Below are positions 1 to 8,471 of a DNA stretch of 64,000 nucleotides, one piece after another (position 1 is the stretch's first letter; each line of letters begins with the position of its first letter). The notes beneath the pieces were generated by a model, which saw nothing but the letters and a program-made list of their open reading frames with translations, was not told where the DNA came from and made no database searches. The position numbers were made by a program, and so were the translations under genes. Source of the DNA: Bacteroides faecium (GTDB lineage Bacteria; Bacteroidota; Bacteroidia; Bacteroidales; Bacteroidaceae); assembly GCF_012113595.1 (NCBI RefSeq), contig NZ_CP050831.1, positions 5,952,001-6,016,000 of the forward strand, given 5' to 3'.

Positions 1-1174
1 CGAAGGCTTTGTCCGCTTCGGCGGTCGGCGTGAAGGCGTAGTTGCTGTAATCCGCCACGCGACGGGCGAAGATGCCGTCCTGTCCTTCGGTCAGCTTGAA
101 TTCTACGGTGATACTTTCGTGGTCGAGCAGGCGCGTACCATCTTCGGCACGTTTAAATTCCTGTTCGAGCAACATATAATCTACAAAGTTCAGGTTTATC
201 TTTTTCGGGAAGTTAAATACGGCACGTTTCACAAAGTAAGTAGAGTCGAGCGTGACATACAGATGCCCGTTGAAGCCGAAAGACTCGGAGTTGAAAGGGG
301 TAAAAGCGAGGTCTACGCAAGGCTCGCCCGCTATCTGCAACGTATCCATCAGGTAGTATTTATAGAATCCTGTGCCGATACGGGACAGGGGGCTGACAAA
401 CTTATTGGTGAAGAGGGAGATGTTGTTCTCGTAGATGTCCACGTCCTTGAAAACTTCATTGATGGCTGCCTGCATGCCCTGTTTAGAGAGAAATTCGTCG
501 ACACCGGCTTGCTTGCGTCCTTTCACCCATTGTTTTTCCGAACGGGGAGATTTCCGGTAATAGTCCGTAGCGAGCAGTTCGCGGGCGGATACGGTGAGAA
601 TCGGCTTTCCGGTGACGGCAGAGGTGTCTACGTATTCGGTGAGGAAATCAAATTTGCGGTAGAGCCATTTCTTCTGTTTCTCTTCGTCGAAGTTATTCAA
701 CGCGAAGGTGGTCTTTTCGTAACGCTCGCGTTGCCAGAAGTCTTTTTCGTAAGGGGAATAGTTGTCGCGGCTTTCAATCATCCGGCGGACAAACTCTACG
801 GCAGGATTATCTTTTTTCCGGTAGTGCTCGCGTTTGGGTTTCACTACGACTTCGGAGAGGTCATACGAGGTAGGTGAAAGCGCTACTTTGTAGGATGCGT
901 TACGGGCAGGACGAATGTTCCGGCTATCGTCATTATAGCCGATTACGGAAATCACAAGTACTGCTTCGGAACGGTTGGTCTTGAAATAGAAGCGTCCGTC
1001 GCTTCCGGTAGTAGTTCCCTCGGTCGTGTCTTTCAAACGTACAGATGCATAAGGCAGGGGTTCTTTTGTCAGAGAATCAGTAACCACACCCTGTACCACA
1101 TACTGTGCACTAAGGGGAATACTGATTGTCAATAAAAGAAAGAGCGTCGATATACCTTTCATCATTAATCTCAT
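1..1174 (-). CDS. DUF5686-type outer-membrane protein with CarboxypepD_reg-like domain (3' end outside window)
   Basis: An open minus-strand frame starts at 1174 and runs off the left edge, giving 391 codons with no stop. It begins MRLMMKG followed by a hydrophobic signal peptide ending near LSAQ. A carboxypeptidase-regulatory-like beta-sandwich follows (VVQGVVTDSLTKEPLPYASV, about residues 25-105), then the RKKDNPAVEFVRRMIESR segment that I recognise from DUF5686 proteins of Bacteroidetes. Family members are large surface or outer-membrane proteins of unknown function, often 800 aa or more, so over half is probably missing. An internal Met at 1165 is an alternative start. A TAnnTTTG -7 box lies 29 bp upstream (1203-1210), so it is probably its own transcription unit downstream of the kinase gene. 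Confidence 0.75.
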   Translation of the reverse strand, partial: MRLMMKGISTLFLLLTISIPLSAQYVVQGVVTDSLTKEPLPYASVRLKDTTEGTTTGSDGRFYFKTNRSEAVLVISVIGYNDDSRNIRPARNASYKVALSPTSYDLSEVVVKPKREHYRKKDNPAVEFVRRMIESRDNYSPYEKDFWQRERYEKTTFALNNFDEEKQKKWLYRKFDFLTEYVDTSAVTGKPILTVSARELLATDYYRKSPRSEKQWVKGRKQAGVDEFLSKQGMQAAINEVFKDVDIYENNISLFTNKFVSPLSRIGTGFYKYYLMDTLQIAGEPCVDLAFTPFNSESFGFNGHLYVTLDSTYFVKRAVFNFPKKINLNFVDYMLLEQEFKRAEDGTRLLDHESITVEFKLTEGQDGIFARRVADYSNYAFTPTAEADKAF

Positions 1175-1202
1175 ACCTTATATCCTATTGAATTGAGCGG
1201 GG

Positions 1203-1210
1203 CAAAGGTA
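1203..1210 (-). promoter_or_regulatory. Bacteroides -7 promoter box for the DUF5686 gene
   Basis: On the minus strand this reads TACCTTTG, a perfect match to the Bacteroides sigma-ABfr -7 consensus TAnnTTTG. It lies 29 bp upstream of the first ATG (1174). No convincing -33 TTTG at the preferred 19-21 bp spacing is visible, so the call rests on the -7 box and its position. Confidence 0.45.
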
Positions 1211-1270
1211 CGGGTATTTGAGTTCAAAAAAAGGTCTGTTTGACGGAAGAACTGTTCTTATTTGACACAA

Positions 1271-2584
1271 TCAAGGAAAAACAATCTGAAATTTGGTCAA
1301 TCCGTCGGCATAAGTCCGCAATGAAAAGGTGCACCCGTGGCGCATCAGTACTTCGCGGATAAAGATAAGGCCGATGCCCTGCCCGTTCGGTTTGGTAGAG
1401 AAGAAAGGGCTGAACAGTTTCGCTTCCGTTTCTTTATTGATGCCTTTGCCGTTGTCTGTGATTTCGATAGTGGCGGGAGACAAGGTACGGATGATGATTT
1501 CACCGTCTGTCCCGATGCTTTCGGCATCTGTTTCGATACTTTCGACGGCGTTCTTGATGATGTTCACAAGTACTTGCTCGAAGAGGGCGGCGTCCAGCAT
1601 GACGTCTTTCAGGCTTTCGTCCGGTTCCATGCGGAGCTTGATATGGCGGTCGTTGCACATTCCTTCCATGAAACGTTTGCAGGTAAAAGCCAGGTCGTTC
1701 AGGTTGACGGGCGAGACGGTAGGCTCGGGTATCTTCACAACGTCGGCGAAGCGGGTGATGAAACGGCTCATGGAGAAGCAGCGTTCGGTACACACACGCA
1801 TCACGTCGCAGATGTCGTCCATGCCTTCTTCGGTGGAAAGGGCTTGTTCTACGGTGTCCAGTGTGGAAGTGATGCCGGCGGTCGTGTTGTTCACTTCATG
1901 GGCTATCATGCGGATTACCTTCTCGTAGGCTTTCTTTTCGGCTTTCATCACTTCGTCCGTCAGGCTTTCTACGAGGAAGAAAGGGTGTTGGAATCCATGG
2001 TCGATAAAGGAAGAGTGAGTGCAACGGTAGATATTGGAGTCGTTCAGGCGGACGGTGGTTGTCTCGCCTTTCGGGACGTTGGCCAGCTCCATGGCTAGCG
2101 GGGAGTCTATCTCTTTCATCTTCTTGCCTTGTACGTCTTCCAGACGGACACCGAGCATTTTCAATGCCATCGGGTTTAGTTGCGAGAGGTCGTCGTCGAG
2201 GGTGGTGATAATGACCCCCATCGGGGAAGCGTTAATCAGCAGGTCGAGAAAGTGATTTTGTTCGCGCAGGCGGAGACGTTCGTTCTTGAGTTGTTCCATC
2301 ATGCGGTTGAAGACATTTACGACACGGTCGGCTTCGTATTGTCCCACCGGACTGAGGCGGCTGCTGAAATCCTGTTCGCGCAACAAGTCCATGCCGCTTC
2401 CGATGGTATTTAAAGGTTTTACGAGCTTACGATAGAAGAATACCAGATAAATGAGAATGAAGAGTATCAGCCCCTCGCCTATGTAGAAGAAGAGCGTGTT
2501 CAGTTGGCTGGAAAGGAACAGTAATATGCCGCCCAGTGCCAGCAACAAGAAGACGAGGATGAAAAATAGTCCTTTTATACGCAC
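1271..2584 (-). CDS. NtrY-like membrane sensor histidine kinase
   Basis: A 437-aa kinase that should autophosphorylate and pass phosphate to the NtrC-type regulator encoded just upstream (2707-4056). Two membrane segments (about residues 5-25 and 31-50) are separated by only a few residues, so there is almost no periplasmic sensor loop. A HAMP-like linker follows (about 50-105), then a PAS domain (about 105-215), a dimerisation/phosphoacceptor box MIAHEVNN with His229, an N-box NIIKNAVESI, a G1 box ITDNGKGI and a G2 box GQGIGL. This architecture matches NtrY/NtrB-type partners of sigma54 regulators. The signal is probably membrane-associated or cytoplasmic. The gap to the regulator gene contains a dispersed inverted-repeat element, which may uncouple their expression. 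Confidence 0.9.
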   Translation of the reverse strand: MRIKGLFFILVFLLLALGGILLFLSSQLNTLFFYIGEGLILFILIYLVFFYRKLVKPLNTIGSGMDLLREQDFSSRLSPVGQYEADRVVNVFNRMMEQLKNERLRLREQNHFLDLLINASPMGVIITTLDDDLSQLNPMALKMLGVRLEDVQGKKMKEIDSPLAMELANVPKGETTTVRLNDSNIYRCTHSSFIDHGFQHPFFLVESLTDEVMKAEKKAYEKVIRMIAHEVNNTTAGITSTLDTVEQALSTEEGMDDICDVMRVCTERCFSMSRFITRFADVVKIPEPTVSPVNLNDLAFTCKRFMEGMCNDRHIKLRMEPDESLKDVMLDAALFEQVLVNIIKNAVESIETDAESIGTDGEIIIRTLSPATIEITDNGKGINKETEAKLFSPFFSTKPNGQGIGLIFIREVLMRHGCTFSLRTYADGLTKFQIVFP

Positions 2585-2617
2585 GTTTATCTGTGGTTAA
2601 TGGTTAATCTTATATTA

Positions 2618-2702
2618 TTAGGCACGGATTACACGGATTTCACGGTTTTTAGAATAGTGGTTGTATTAAACAACCGTGTAATCCGCGTAATCCGTGCCTA
2701 AA
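2618..2702. repeat. Dispersed ~85-bp inverted-repeat element, copy 1
   Basis: A large imperfect palindrome. The left arm starts TTAGGCACGGATTACACGG and the right arm ends with the near-exact reverse complement (CGTAATCCGTGCCTAA), around an AT-rich centre. Two related copies lie at 41162-41245 and 45613-45677. This copy sits between the regulator and kinase genes, so it would be transcribed as a long hairpin in their shared mRNA. There is no ORF inside and no obvious target-site duplication. Confidence 0.85.
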
Positions 2703-2706
2703 TTTA

Positions 2707-4056
2707 TCACATTATTATATTATATTTTTCGAGACGGCGGTAGAGGGCGGCACGGCTGATACCCAATGCCGTAGCTACCTGGCTCAAATTTCCTTTGTAA
2801 CGTTCCAGTGCTTGAAGGATGATCTGCTGTTCTATCTCATCCAATGTCATACCTGCCAGGGATGCGCCTTCGGCTGCTCTTGCATCGTCGTGGCGAATGT
2901 ATTGGGCGTCGAAGTCGGAAGCGTCGAGAAGCGGTTTGCCGCTTACCAGTATGGTTCGCTCTACCAAGTTCTTGAGTTCACGGATATTTCCGGGGAAAGG
3001 CAGACGGCTCAGGAATTGCATGGCGTCGGCGGAGAAGTCCGTATGCGGCAGTCCGTTGGCTGCGGCTTGACGGTCGGCAAAATGACGTGCCAGCAGCGGG
3101 ATGTCTTCGCGGCGTTCGCGTAAGGCAGGCAGTTTTACAGTTATCAGGTTGATGCGGTAGAACAGGTCTTCGCGAAAAGAGCGTTCGCTCACCATCTTGC
3201 GCAGGTCGGCATTGGTGGCGGAGACTACTCGGATGTCGGTCTTGCGGGGACGGCTGTCGCCGAGAACCTCGAAAGTCTGGTCTTGCAATACACGCAACAG
3301 TTTCACCTGGCAGGAAGGGTCGAGGTCACCGATTTCATCCAAGAAGATAGTTCCTTTGTTCGCCATTTCGAAACGTCCGATACGGTCGGCGGAAGCATCA
3401 GTGAAAGCTCCTTTCTTATGCCCGAACATTTCACTCTCGAACAGGCTTTGGGAAATACCGCCCAGATTGACTTTTACAAACGGGTGCTTCGCACGCTGGC
3501 TGTTGATATGGATGGCTTCGGCTATCAGTTCTTTGCCTGTCCCGCTCTCGCCCGTGATTAGTACGGAAGCGTTGGTCTTTGCGATACGGGCGATGGTATT
3601 CAATACGTCCGTCAGACCTTGGCTGCGTCCGATGATATGGCTGCGGTCGAAGGAGTCGCTTTGTTCCTGTGTAGTTTCTTTAGAAGTCGTCGAGAGTTCC
3701 AAGGCGGTTTCGATTCGTTGCAACAGGGCGGCGTTGTTCCAGGGTTTTGTGATGAAATCGAAAGCGCCTGCCTGCATTCCCTGCACGGCAAGTTGGATAC
3801 TTCCCCAAGCGGTCATCAATATAACCGGAGTTTCGGGACGGAATATCTTTACCTGCTTGAGCAAAGTCAGACCTTCTTCGCCCGTTGTGGAAAGGGTGAA
3901 GTTCATATCCATCAAGATTAAGTCAGGAGTTACGGAACGCACCACATCCATGGCTTCCCAGGGAGTGGGAACTGCCTGTGCCTCATACCCTGCCCGCTTC
4001 AGCATGAAGCTGAGGGAAGAGCGCACTGCGCTGTCATCGTCAATTATCAGAATCAT
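2707..4056 (-). CDS. NtrC-family sigma54-dependent response regulator
   Basis: A 449-aa transcriptional activator. The receiver domain (about 1-120) has the acidic pocket DDD at 6-8 and phosphoacceptor Asp50. An AAA+ sigma54-interaction domain follows (about 140-370) with Walker A GESGTGKE at 169-176 and Walker B GTIFLDE at 235-241. A C-terminal Fis-type helix-turn-helix ends the protein (NLSQVATALGISRAALYRRL). The loop that contacts sigma54 reads GAFTDA (216-221) rather than the textbook GAFTGA. It is transcribed ahead of its likely kinase. A sigma54-like promoter upstream of the TolC-like gene at 5674-5688 is the most obvious local target. Confidence 0.93.
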   Translation of the reverse strand: MILIIDDDSAVRSSLSFMLKRAGYEAQAVPTPWEAMDVVRSVTPDLILMDMNFTLSTTGEEGLTLLKQVKIFRPETPVILMTAWGSIQLAVQGMQAGAFDFITKPWNNAALLQRIETALELSTTSKETTQEQSDSFDRSHIIGRSQGLTDVLNTIARIAKTNASVLITGESGTGKELIAEAIHINSQRAKHPFVKVNLGGISQSLFESEMFGHKKGAFTDASADRIGRFEMANKGTIFLDEIGDLDPSCQVKLLRVLQDQTFEVLGDSRPRKTDIRVVSATNADLRKMVSERSFREDLFYRINLITVKLPALRERREDIPLLARHFADRQAAANGLPHTDFSADAMQFLSRLPFPGNIRELKNLVERTILVSGKPLLDASDFDAQYIRHDDARAAEGASLAGMTLDEIEQQIILQALERYKGNLSQVATALGISRAALYRRLEKYNIIM

Positions 4057-4109
4057 GGTTCATTTCTTTATTTATCAAGGGAGATAGTTACAGTGTCTTT
4101 ATGATATTG

Positions 4110-4117
4110 CAAATCTA
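4110..4117 (-). promoter_or_regulatory. Bacteroides -7 box for the regulator/kinase unit
   Basis: On the minus strand this reads TAGATTTG, matching TAnnTTTG, and lies 53 bp upstream of the regulator start at 4056 and downstream of the TolC-like stop. It suggests that the two-component genes can be expressed independently of the upstream TolC-like gene. No strong -33 element is visible. Confidence 0.4.
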
Positions 4118-4153
4118 CAAAAAATTACTAACGGACATCATGCTTTCCGCTTT

Positions 4154-5644
4154 TTATTGCCGGATGATTTCATCAAAATCAGCTTCCAGTTCGGTGTTGG
4201 TACGGAAATCCCAAAGCGTCAGGCTGCGGATTTGGTAGAAATAATACCAATAATAATAAAGTTCGGAAATATGTTTTTGTCTTGCCTGGTCTTTGGAGTT
4301 CTGAGCGTCGTTCAGGTCGAGGGTATTAATCTTGCCTATCAGGAAAGTTTCGATACTGGTCTTGTAACGTTGCTGGGCGATGGTGTCGGCTTCTTTGGCG
4401 ATAGTCAACTGTTGTGCCTGATTGTTGAAATGTTCCACCAGCAGGAAAATATCCTGATTGAAATTAATCTGTTCCTGGCGAATCTTTGAAAGTACCACGT
4501 CACGGTTGCTCTTGGCTACACGAACTTTGCCGCGGCGTTTTCCCCAATCCAGGATAGGTATTTTGACGCCTACCTGCACTATCTGGTTATCTTGCAAGTT
4601 TTTATAGACGGTGGGGAAGTTACGGTTTTCTCCGGTATATCCTACGCTGGCAAAGAGGTCGACGCTACGCAGGTTGCCCCGTGCCGTAGCCACTTCATAA
4701 TCGGCTTCCAACTGGCGGCGACGGATATTCTGCGCGAATGAGTTACGTTCGAGCGCTTTGTTCAATACCCTATTATATTCCATCTTTGAGCCGTCTACGG
4801 CTTCGGGAATAACAGGACGGAGTATCTCATCCTCTCCTACTCCCAGAAAGGCACGGAGCTGGAACATCTTGGCATTCAAGTCGCTCTCCGCTTCCGTCAA
4901 AGCCGCTTTCGCGTTCAGGGCGGAAAGTTTGAGTTGCAGGAGTTCGTTTTCGGAAATCTGCCCCATCTTCCGTTTGGCAAGGGCTACTTCGTAGAGGTGG
5001 TCGGCGTTCTTCCGGTTCTGTTGGGCGGTGCCCAGGTTTTCTCTTGCCAGCAGGAGATTGAAGTAATAGGTAATGGCGCGCATCGTCACTTCTTCGGTAG
5101 CGGTGATAAAAGCCGCTTTCGCTTCCGCATAGCGCACCGGTTCGATGCGCCTGTCCCACTTGATGTTGTTCACACCAAAGATGGGTTGTGTAAGTTTCAA
5201 GGTTACGGGGACGGACATAAACTGGCGGTCACCACCGGAACCGAGTTGTTTCATATAGTCGAGAGAGGAAGTCAGAGAGAGTTTACCGCCGGTCAGCCAA
5301 ATGTTCTGGTCGATGGAAAGTTCGCCGGAAAGTCCCAGCGCACTGTTGCGGACGAAGCTGTAGGAACCATTGGAATTCTGATAAGAACTGTATGATTTAT
5401 TGTAATTGGGCAAAGTGCCGGTAAGATTGACTTCCGGCAGAAGGTCGGCACGGAAGGTACGGTACTCCCAATAGGCGGTTTTCAGTTCATTCAGGGCAAC
5501 GGCCGCATCGACGGATTGCGAACGTGCCATTGCGATAGCTTCATTCAAGGTTATCTCCCTTTCTTTCTGTCCTTCTTTCTGAGCCGACAATGCCAATGGA
5601 AGGCAAGCTGCGGCAAGAGCTACTAATATACTTTTCTTTTTCAT
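4154..5644 (-). CDS. TolC-like outer-membrane efflux protein
   Basis: A 496-aa protein with signal peptide MKKKSILVALAAACLPLALSA. Two long helical repeats typical of the outer-membrane efflux family follow, for example ITLNEAIAMARSQSVDAAV near the N-terminus and NFNQDIFLLVEHFNNQAQQL in the second half. It should trimerise as the outer-membrane duct for the HlyD/ABC system encoded upstream on the same strand (8472-13063), although the kinase gene 5776-8394 lies between them. Its own upstream region carries a sigma54-type promoter and an inverted repeat, so it is probably the regulated component. The 97-bp gap downstream leads to the regulator gene. Confidence 0.92.
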   Translation of the reverse strand: MKKKSILVALAAACLPLALSAQKEGQKEREITLNEAIAMARSQSVDAAVALNELKTAYWEYRTFRADLLPEVNLTGTLPNYNKSYSSYQNSNGSYSFVRNSALGLSGELSIDQNIWLTGGKLSLTSSLDYMKQLGSGGDRQFMSVPVTLKLTQPIFGVNNIKWDRRIEPVRYAEAKAAFITATEEVTMRAITYYFNLLLARENLGTAQQNRKNADHLYEVALAKRKMGQISENELLQLKLSALNAKAALTEAESDLNAKMFQLRAFLGVGEDEILRPVIPEAVDGSKMEYNRVLNKALERNSFAQNIRRRQLEADYEVATARGNLRSVDLFASVGYTGENRNFPTVYKNLQDNQIVQVGVKIPILDWGKRRGKVRVAKSNRDVVLSKIRQEQINFNQDIFLLVEHFNNQAQQLTIAKEADTIAQQRYKTSIETFLIGKINTLDLNDAQNSKDQARQKHISELYYYWYYFYQIRSLTLWDFRTNTELEADFDEIIRQ

Positions 5645-5673
5645 TATGCACAGTATTTTCCACTAAAGGAGAA

Positions 5674-5688
5674 TCAAACGATGTGCCA
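5674..5688 (-). promoter_or_regulatory. Candidate sigma54 (-24/-12) promoter upstream of the TolC-like gene
   Basis: The minus strand reads TTGGCAC-ATCGT-TTGA. The -24 element TGGCAC is perfect, the 5-bp spacer is correct, and the -12 element is TTGA instead of TTGC. It ends 29 bp before the TolC-like ATG at 5644, which would place the transcription start about 18 nt upstream of that codon. The adjacent NtrC-type activator (2707-4056) makes this placement meaningful. Confidence 0.6.
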
Positions 5689-5729
5689 AAAGAATAAAGT
5701 ATTTATTTCCAATCGGTTACAAGATAAGC

Positions 5730-5753
5730 ATAGTGTTCATTTTCGGACACTAT
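5730..5753. promoter_or_regulatory. Inverted repeat, possible enhancer site for the NtrC-type regulator
   Basis: Seven-base arms ATAGTGT / ACACTAT are separated by 10 bp. The site lies about 40-80 bp upstream of the sigma54-like promoter at 5674-5688, the region where enhancer-binding activators often bind. It also sits just after the kinase gene stop (5776), so it could instead be a weak terminator hairpin for that gene, although no T-run follows. Confidence 0.35.
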
Positions 5754-5775
5754 ACGCAAAAACGAACGTTCGGGT

Positions 5776-8394
5776 TTATTCGCAATGGTTGGGAAGGCGT
5801 ACGGTGAAACGAGTGCCTTTACCTACCTCGGAAGTCACGGAGATGGAGCCTTTCAGACGTTCGATGATAGTTTGGCAGATACTCAGCCCCAGTCCGGCTC
5901 CTTGCGTGAAGTTATCGACTTTATAGAACCGTTCGAAGATATGCCGGATGCCCTCTTCTGAAATGCCGACACCTGTATCTTCTACAAAGATACGGGTATA
6001 TCCGGGGACTTCATCTTCTTCATAGCCGAAAGTGATAAACCCGCTGCTCGTAAACTTGGCAGCGTTATTAATCAGGTTATTGACTACTTGCTGCAGGCGG
6101 ACATTATCTGTTTTCAGATATTTCTTGTCGCTTTCGGGCATACGCAATACCAGTTCTACGCCCGATGGCATATTCAGCCTTTGCGAATCATGGACAGTCT
6201 TTAAAAGTAAAGGCAGGTTGTGGTCTGCAAACATAAATTCCATCGTGCCGGACTCGATACGGGACAAGTCAAGAATGTCGTTTATCAATGCCAGCAGCAG
6301 TCCACAGTTCTTGTTAATAGTCGCTATAAACTGGGCGATTTCTTCTTCCGTGAAGCCGCTTGTATCACTCAACAAGTCGGAGAAGCCTACAATGGCATTC
6401 AACGGAGTACGAATCTCGTGGCTCATATTGGCGAGGAAAGCGGATTTCAGTTTATCTGCCTGGAGAGCTTTATCGCGCGCTTCCCTCATTTCCTGTTCGG
6501 CTGTCTTATATCGCTGGATGCTTTGACACACACCCAATATGCCGTACAGTGAATCCTGCGTCAGACCGCTGATAGCTGAAGAACGGTATTCCCACCACTC
6601 GTATTCGCCATTCGCATTGCGTTGGCGGAAACTCAGACGGGGATTCTTATTCTCTCCTGTCAATGCCTTGTCAAATTGCGGAATGATTTCCTTCAAATCG
6701 TCCGGATGAATCGTACGGTTCATTTCTTCACGGGTGATGGTAGTGACTGATTCGTCATATCCCATCTGCACAAGGAAACCTTGCGGGAAAATAAAGCAAT
6801 TGGTTTTCATGTCAAACTGCCACGGGTATATGGAACTTTCATCCAGTGCCATATCAAAGAAACGTTTCTGCATTTCTTCATCCGAGATGTTACGTGCGGA
6901 AAGAGCCATGCCCGTAATTCCCCCTTTCGAATGAATCGGAACGATTTCTCCAGATACCGGGAAGTAATTCTCACTGTGCACTTCTTTCATAAAAGAGCCT
7001 TGTGGTATCTGTACGCTCTCTCCCGTACGGGCTACCTGTTTCAGCATTTTATGAAGAATATTTTGCCCTTCATGATAGATATTGAAAATACTGCCTGCCA
7101 TCATGCCTTCATAAAAACGTCCGCCCGACTCGTACGGCAGATGGAGCATCCTCAATAAAGAACGGTTCGTGAAATGGATATGCAGGTCTGTATCATACGT
7201 TATCACGCCATCGCGGATGGAGTGGAAGACATTGTCAAACTCATTGCGCTGTTCTACCAGTTTGTTCTGTACGAGCAGGCGGGTCTGGGCTTGCACACGT
7301 CGTTTGGATTCGCGACGGTTGGCACGCATCAGCCATACGATAGATGCTATCAATAAAGCCAGGATGGACGGATAGAGAAGAATGAAGAGGAATTTGTATC
7401 TCTCCCAATAGGGTTCGTTGACAATGATTCCGCCGGCGGCAGTCGCTTTATCGGGGTCGACGTGGAAAAATTCCAGTTGCTTGTAGTCGTATATAAATCC
7501 CTGTTCGGCTTCTGTCACTCCGATACTCAGTGGAGAAGTCCCTTTCAATACCTGTGAAGCTCTTTGACCTGCCATAAACGCGGAAGCATAGGCATCGCTG
7601 TCATAGGCGCAAAAGACACCGTTGGTCAGTCCCACAGTCTGGGTTGAGAACACCGGAGCTTTGGAGTTTTTGCCTACGAACGAAAGGAAAGGCGACCATT
7701 TTGGAGCAATCACAATGCGCCCGTAGCTATTGCGCGGATAACAAATTGCCGCAATAATGTGACTGGTGGTATGATTCTGAGTATTATAAATTTTCATATT
7801 ATAATCCGGGTTATCCTGTTGGAAGATTTCCCACTCTTCTTCAAAGTCATCGCGACCTTTGTTACTCAGAAAACTATTATCTATCACGCAAACGACATCT
7901 TTTCGCTGGGGAAATATCTTTTGCGCATGACGCAGGATGACATCAAAATCGGGATTGGCCGTGAATCCGCAGACATTGGGGTGAGCTGCAAGCAGTTTTG
8001 CGTCAGGATACTTGATACCGAAAAAGACAACCGGAACCTGCAATGGCAACGAGTCTCCACATGCGAAAAGTGTATAGAAAGCCTCATCGCTCGCCGTTAC
8101 AATCAAGTCCGTCCGACGCTCACGGGCACGTTCGCAAAAACGGCGCATGATTACTTTCTCCGAATTAAATGCCCAGAAGTCAGCGTCCAGATATTCTGTC
8201 GTAATATTCACCTTCACCCCGCTCTCTCTGAATCCTTTCACCAAACCTTGATTAAGGTCACTGTGCCAAGGAGTCTGAGAAGTATATGACTGGATGAAGA
8301 GTATATTGAATGTACTTTCCGAAGCTGCCGCCCGAACGAGGACAGCTAAAAAGAGAACTACAAACAAACAGTAATATCGTCTATTCATAAGCAA
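5776..8394 (-). CDS. Sensor histidine kinase with periplasmic-binding-protein-like sensor and PAS domains
   Basis: An 872-aa kinase. After a signal/anchor (residues about 5-23) comes a periplasmic region of about 300 residues (NILFIQSYTSQTPWHSDLNQ onward) that resembles ABC-type substrate-binding proteins. A membrane segment follows near residues 335-357, then two PAS-type regions, a HisKA box MSHEIRTPL with His659, and an ATPase domain with N-box NNLINNAAKF, G1 VEDTGVGI and G2 GLGLSI. There is no receiver or output domain, so it needs an external regulator. The NtrC-type protein nearby is one candidate, but it already has a closer kinase. Position between the permease and TolC-like genes suggests that it senses a small ligand linked to the exporter. 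A separate promoter flanked by a palindrome precedes it. Confidence 0.85.
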   Translation of the reverse strand: MLMNRRYYCLFVVLFLAVLVRAAASESTFNILFIQSYTSQTPWHSDLNQGLVKGFRESGVKVNITTEYLDADFWAFNSEKVIMRRFCERARERRTDLIVTASDEAFYTLFACGDSLPLQVPVVFFGIKYPDAKLLAAHPNVCGFTANPDFDVILRHAQKIFPQRKDVVCVIDNSFLSNKGRDDFEEEWEIFQQDNPDYNMKIYNTQNHTTSHIIAAICYPRNSYGRIVIAPKWSPFLSFVGKNSKAPVFSTQTVGLTNGVFCAYDSDAYASAFMAGQRASQVLKGTSPLSIGVTEAEQGFIYDYKQLEFFHVDPDKATAAGGIIVNEPYWERYKFLFILLYPSILALLIASIVWLMRANRRESKRRVQAQTRLLVQNKLVEQRNEFDNVFHSIRDGVITYDTDLHIHFTNRSLLRMLHLPYESGGRFYEGMMAGSIFNIYHEGQNILHKMLKQVARTGESVQIPQGSFMKEVHSENYFPVSGEIVPIHSKGGITGMALSARNISDEEMQKRFFDMALDESSIYPWQFDMKTNCFIFPQGFLVQMGYDESVTTITREEMNRTIHPDDLKEIIPQFDKALTGENKNPRLSFRQRNANGEYEWWEYRSSAISGLTQDSLYGILGVCQSIQRYKTAEQEMREARDKALQADKLKSAFLANMSHEIRTPLNAIVGFSDLLSDTSGFTEEEIAQFIATINKNCGLLLALINDILDLSRIESGTMEFMFADHNLPLLLKTVHDSQRLNMPSGVELVLRMPESDKKYLKTDNVRLQQVVNNLINNAAKFTSSGFITFGYEEDEVPGYTRIFVEDTGVGISEEGIRHIFERFYKVDNFTQGAGLGLSICQTIIERLKGSISVTSEVGKGTRFTVRLPNHCE

Positions 8395-8400
8395 AAGCCT

Positions 8401-8455
8401 GCATTGTTTTCAGTATTATGCGCACAAAGATAAGTTATTATATTGAAAACAATGC
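8401..8455. promoter_or_regulatory. Perfect 12-bp inverted repeat bracketing the kinase promoter
   Basis: Arms GCATTGTTTTCA (8401-8412) and TGAAAACAATGC (8444-8455) are exact reverse complements. The 31-bp interior contains, on the minus strand, TATCTTTG (8425-8432), a perfect -7 box for the kinase gene starting at 8394. This could be an operator or an intercistronic hairpin between the permease gene (stop at 8472) and the kinase gene. Confidence 0.6.
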
Positions 8456-8471
8456 AAATAGCCTTATTTTT

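Noticed and set aside
2618..2702. Insertion sequence remnant
   Set aside because: The element has long inverted arms but no transposase fragment or visible target duplication, so it is described only as a dispersed inverted repeat.
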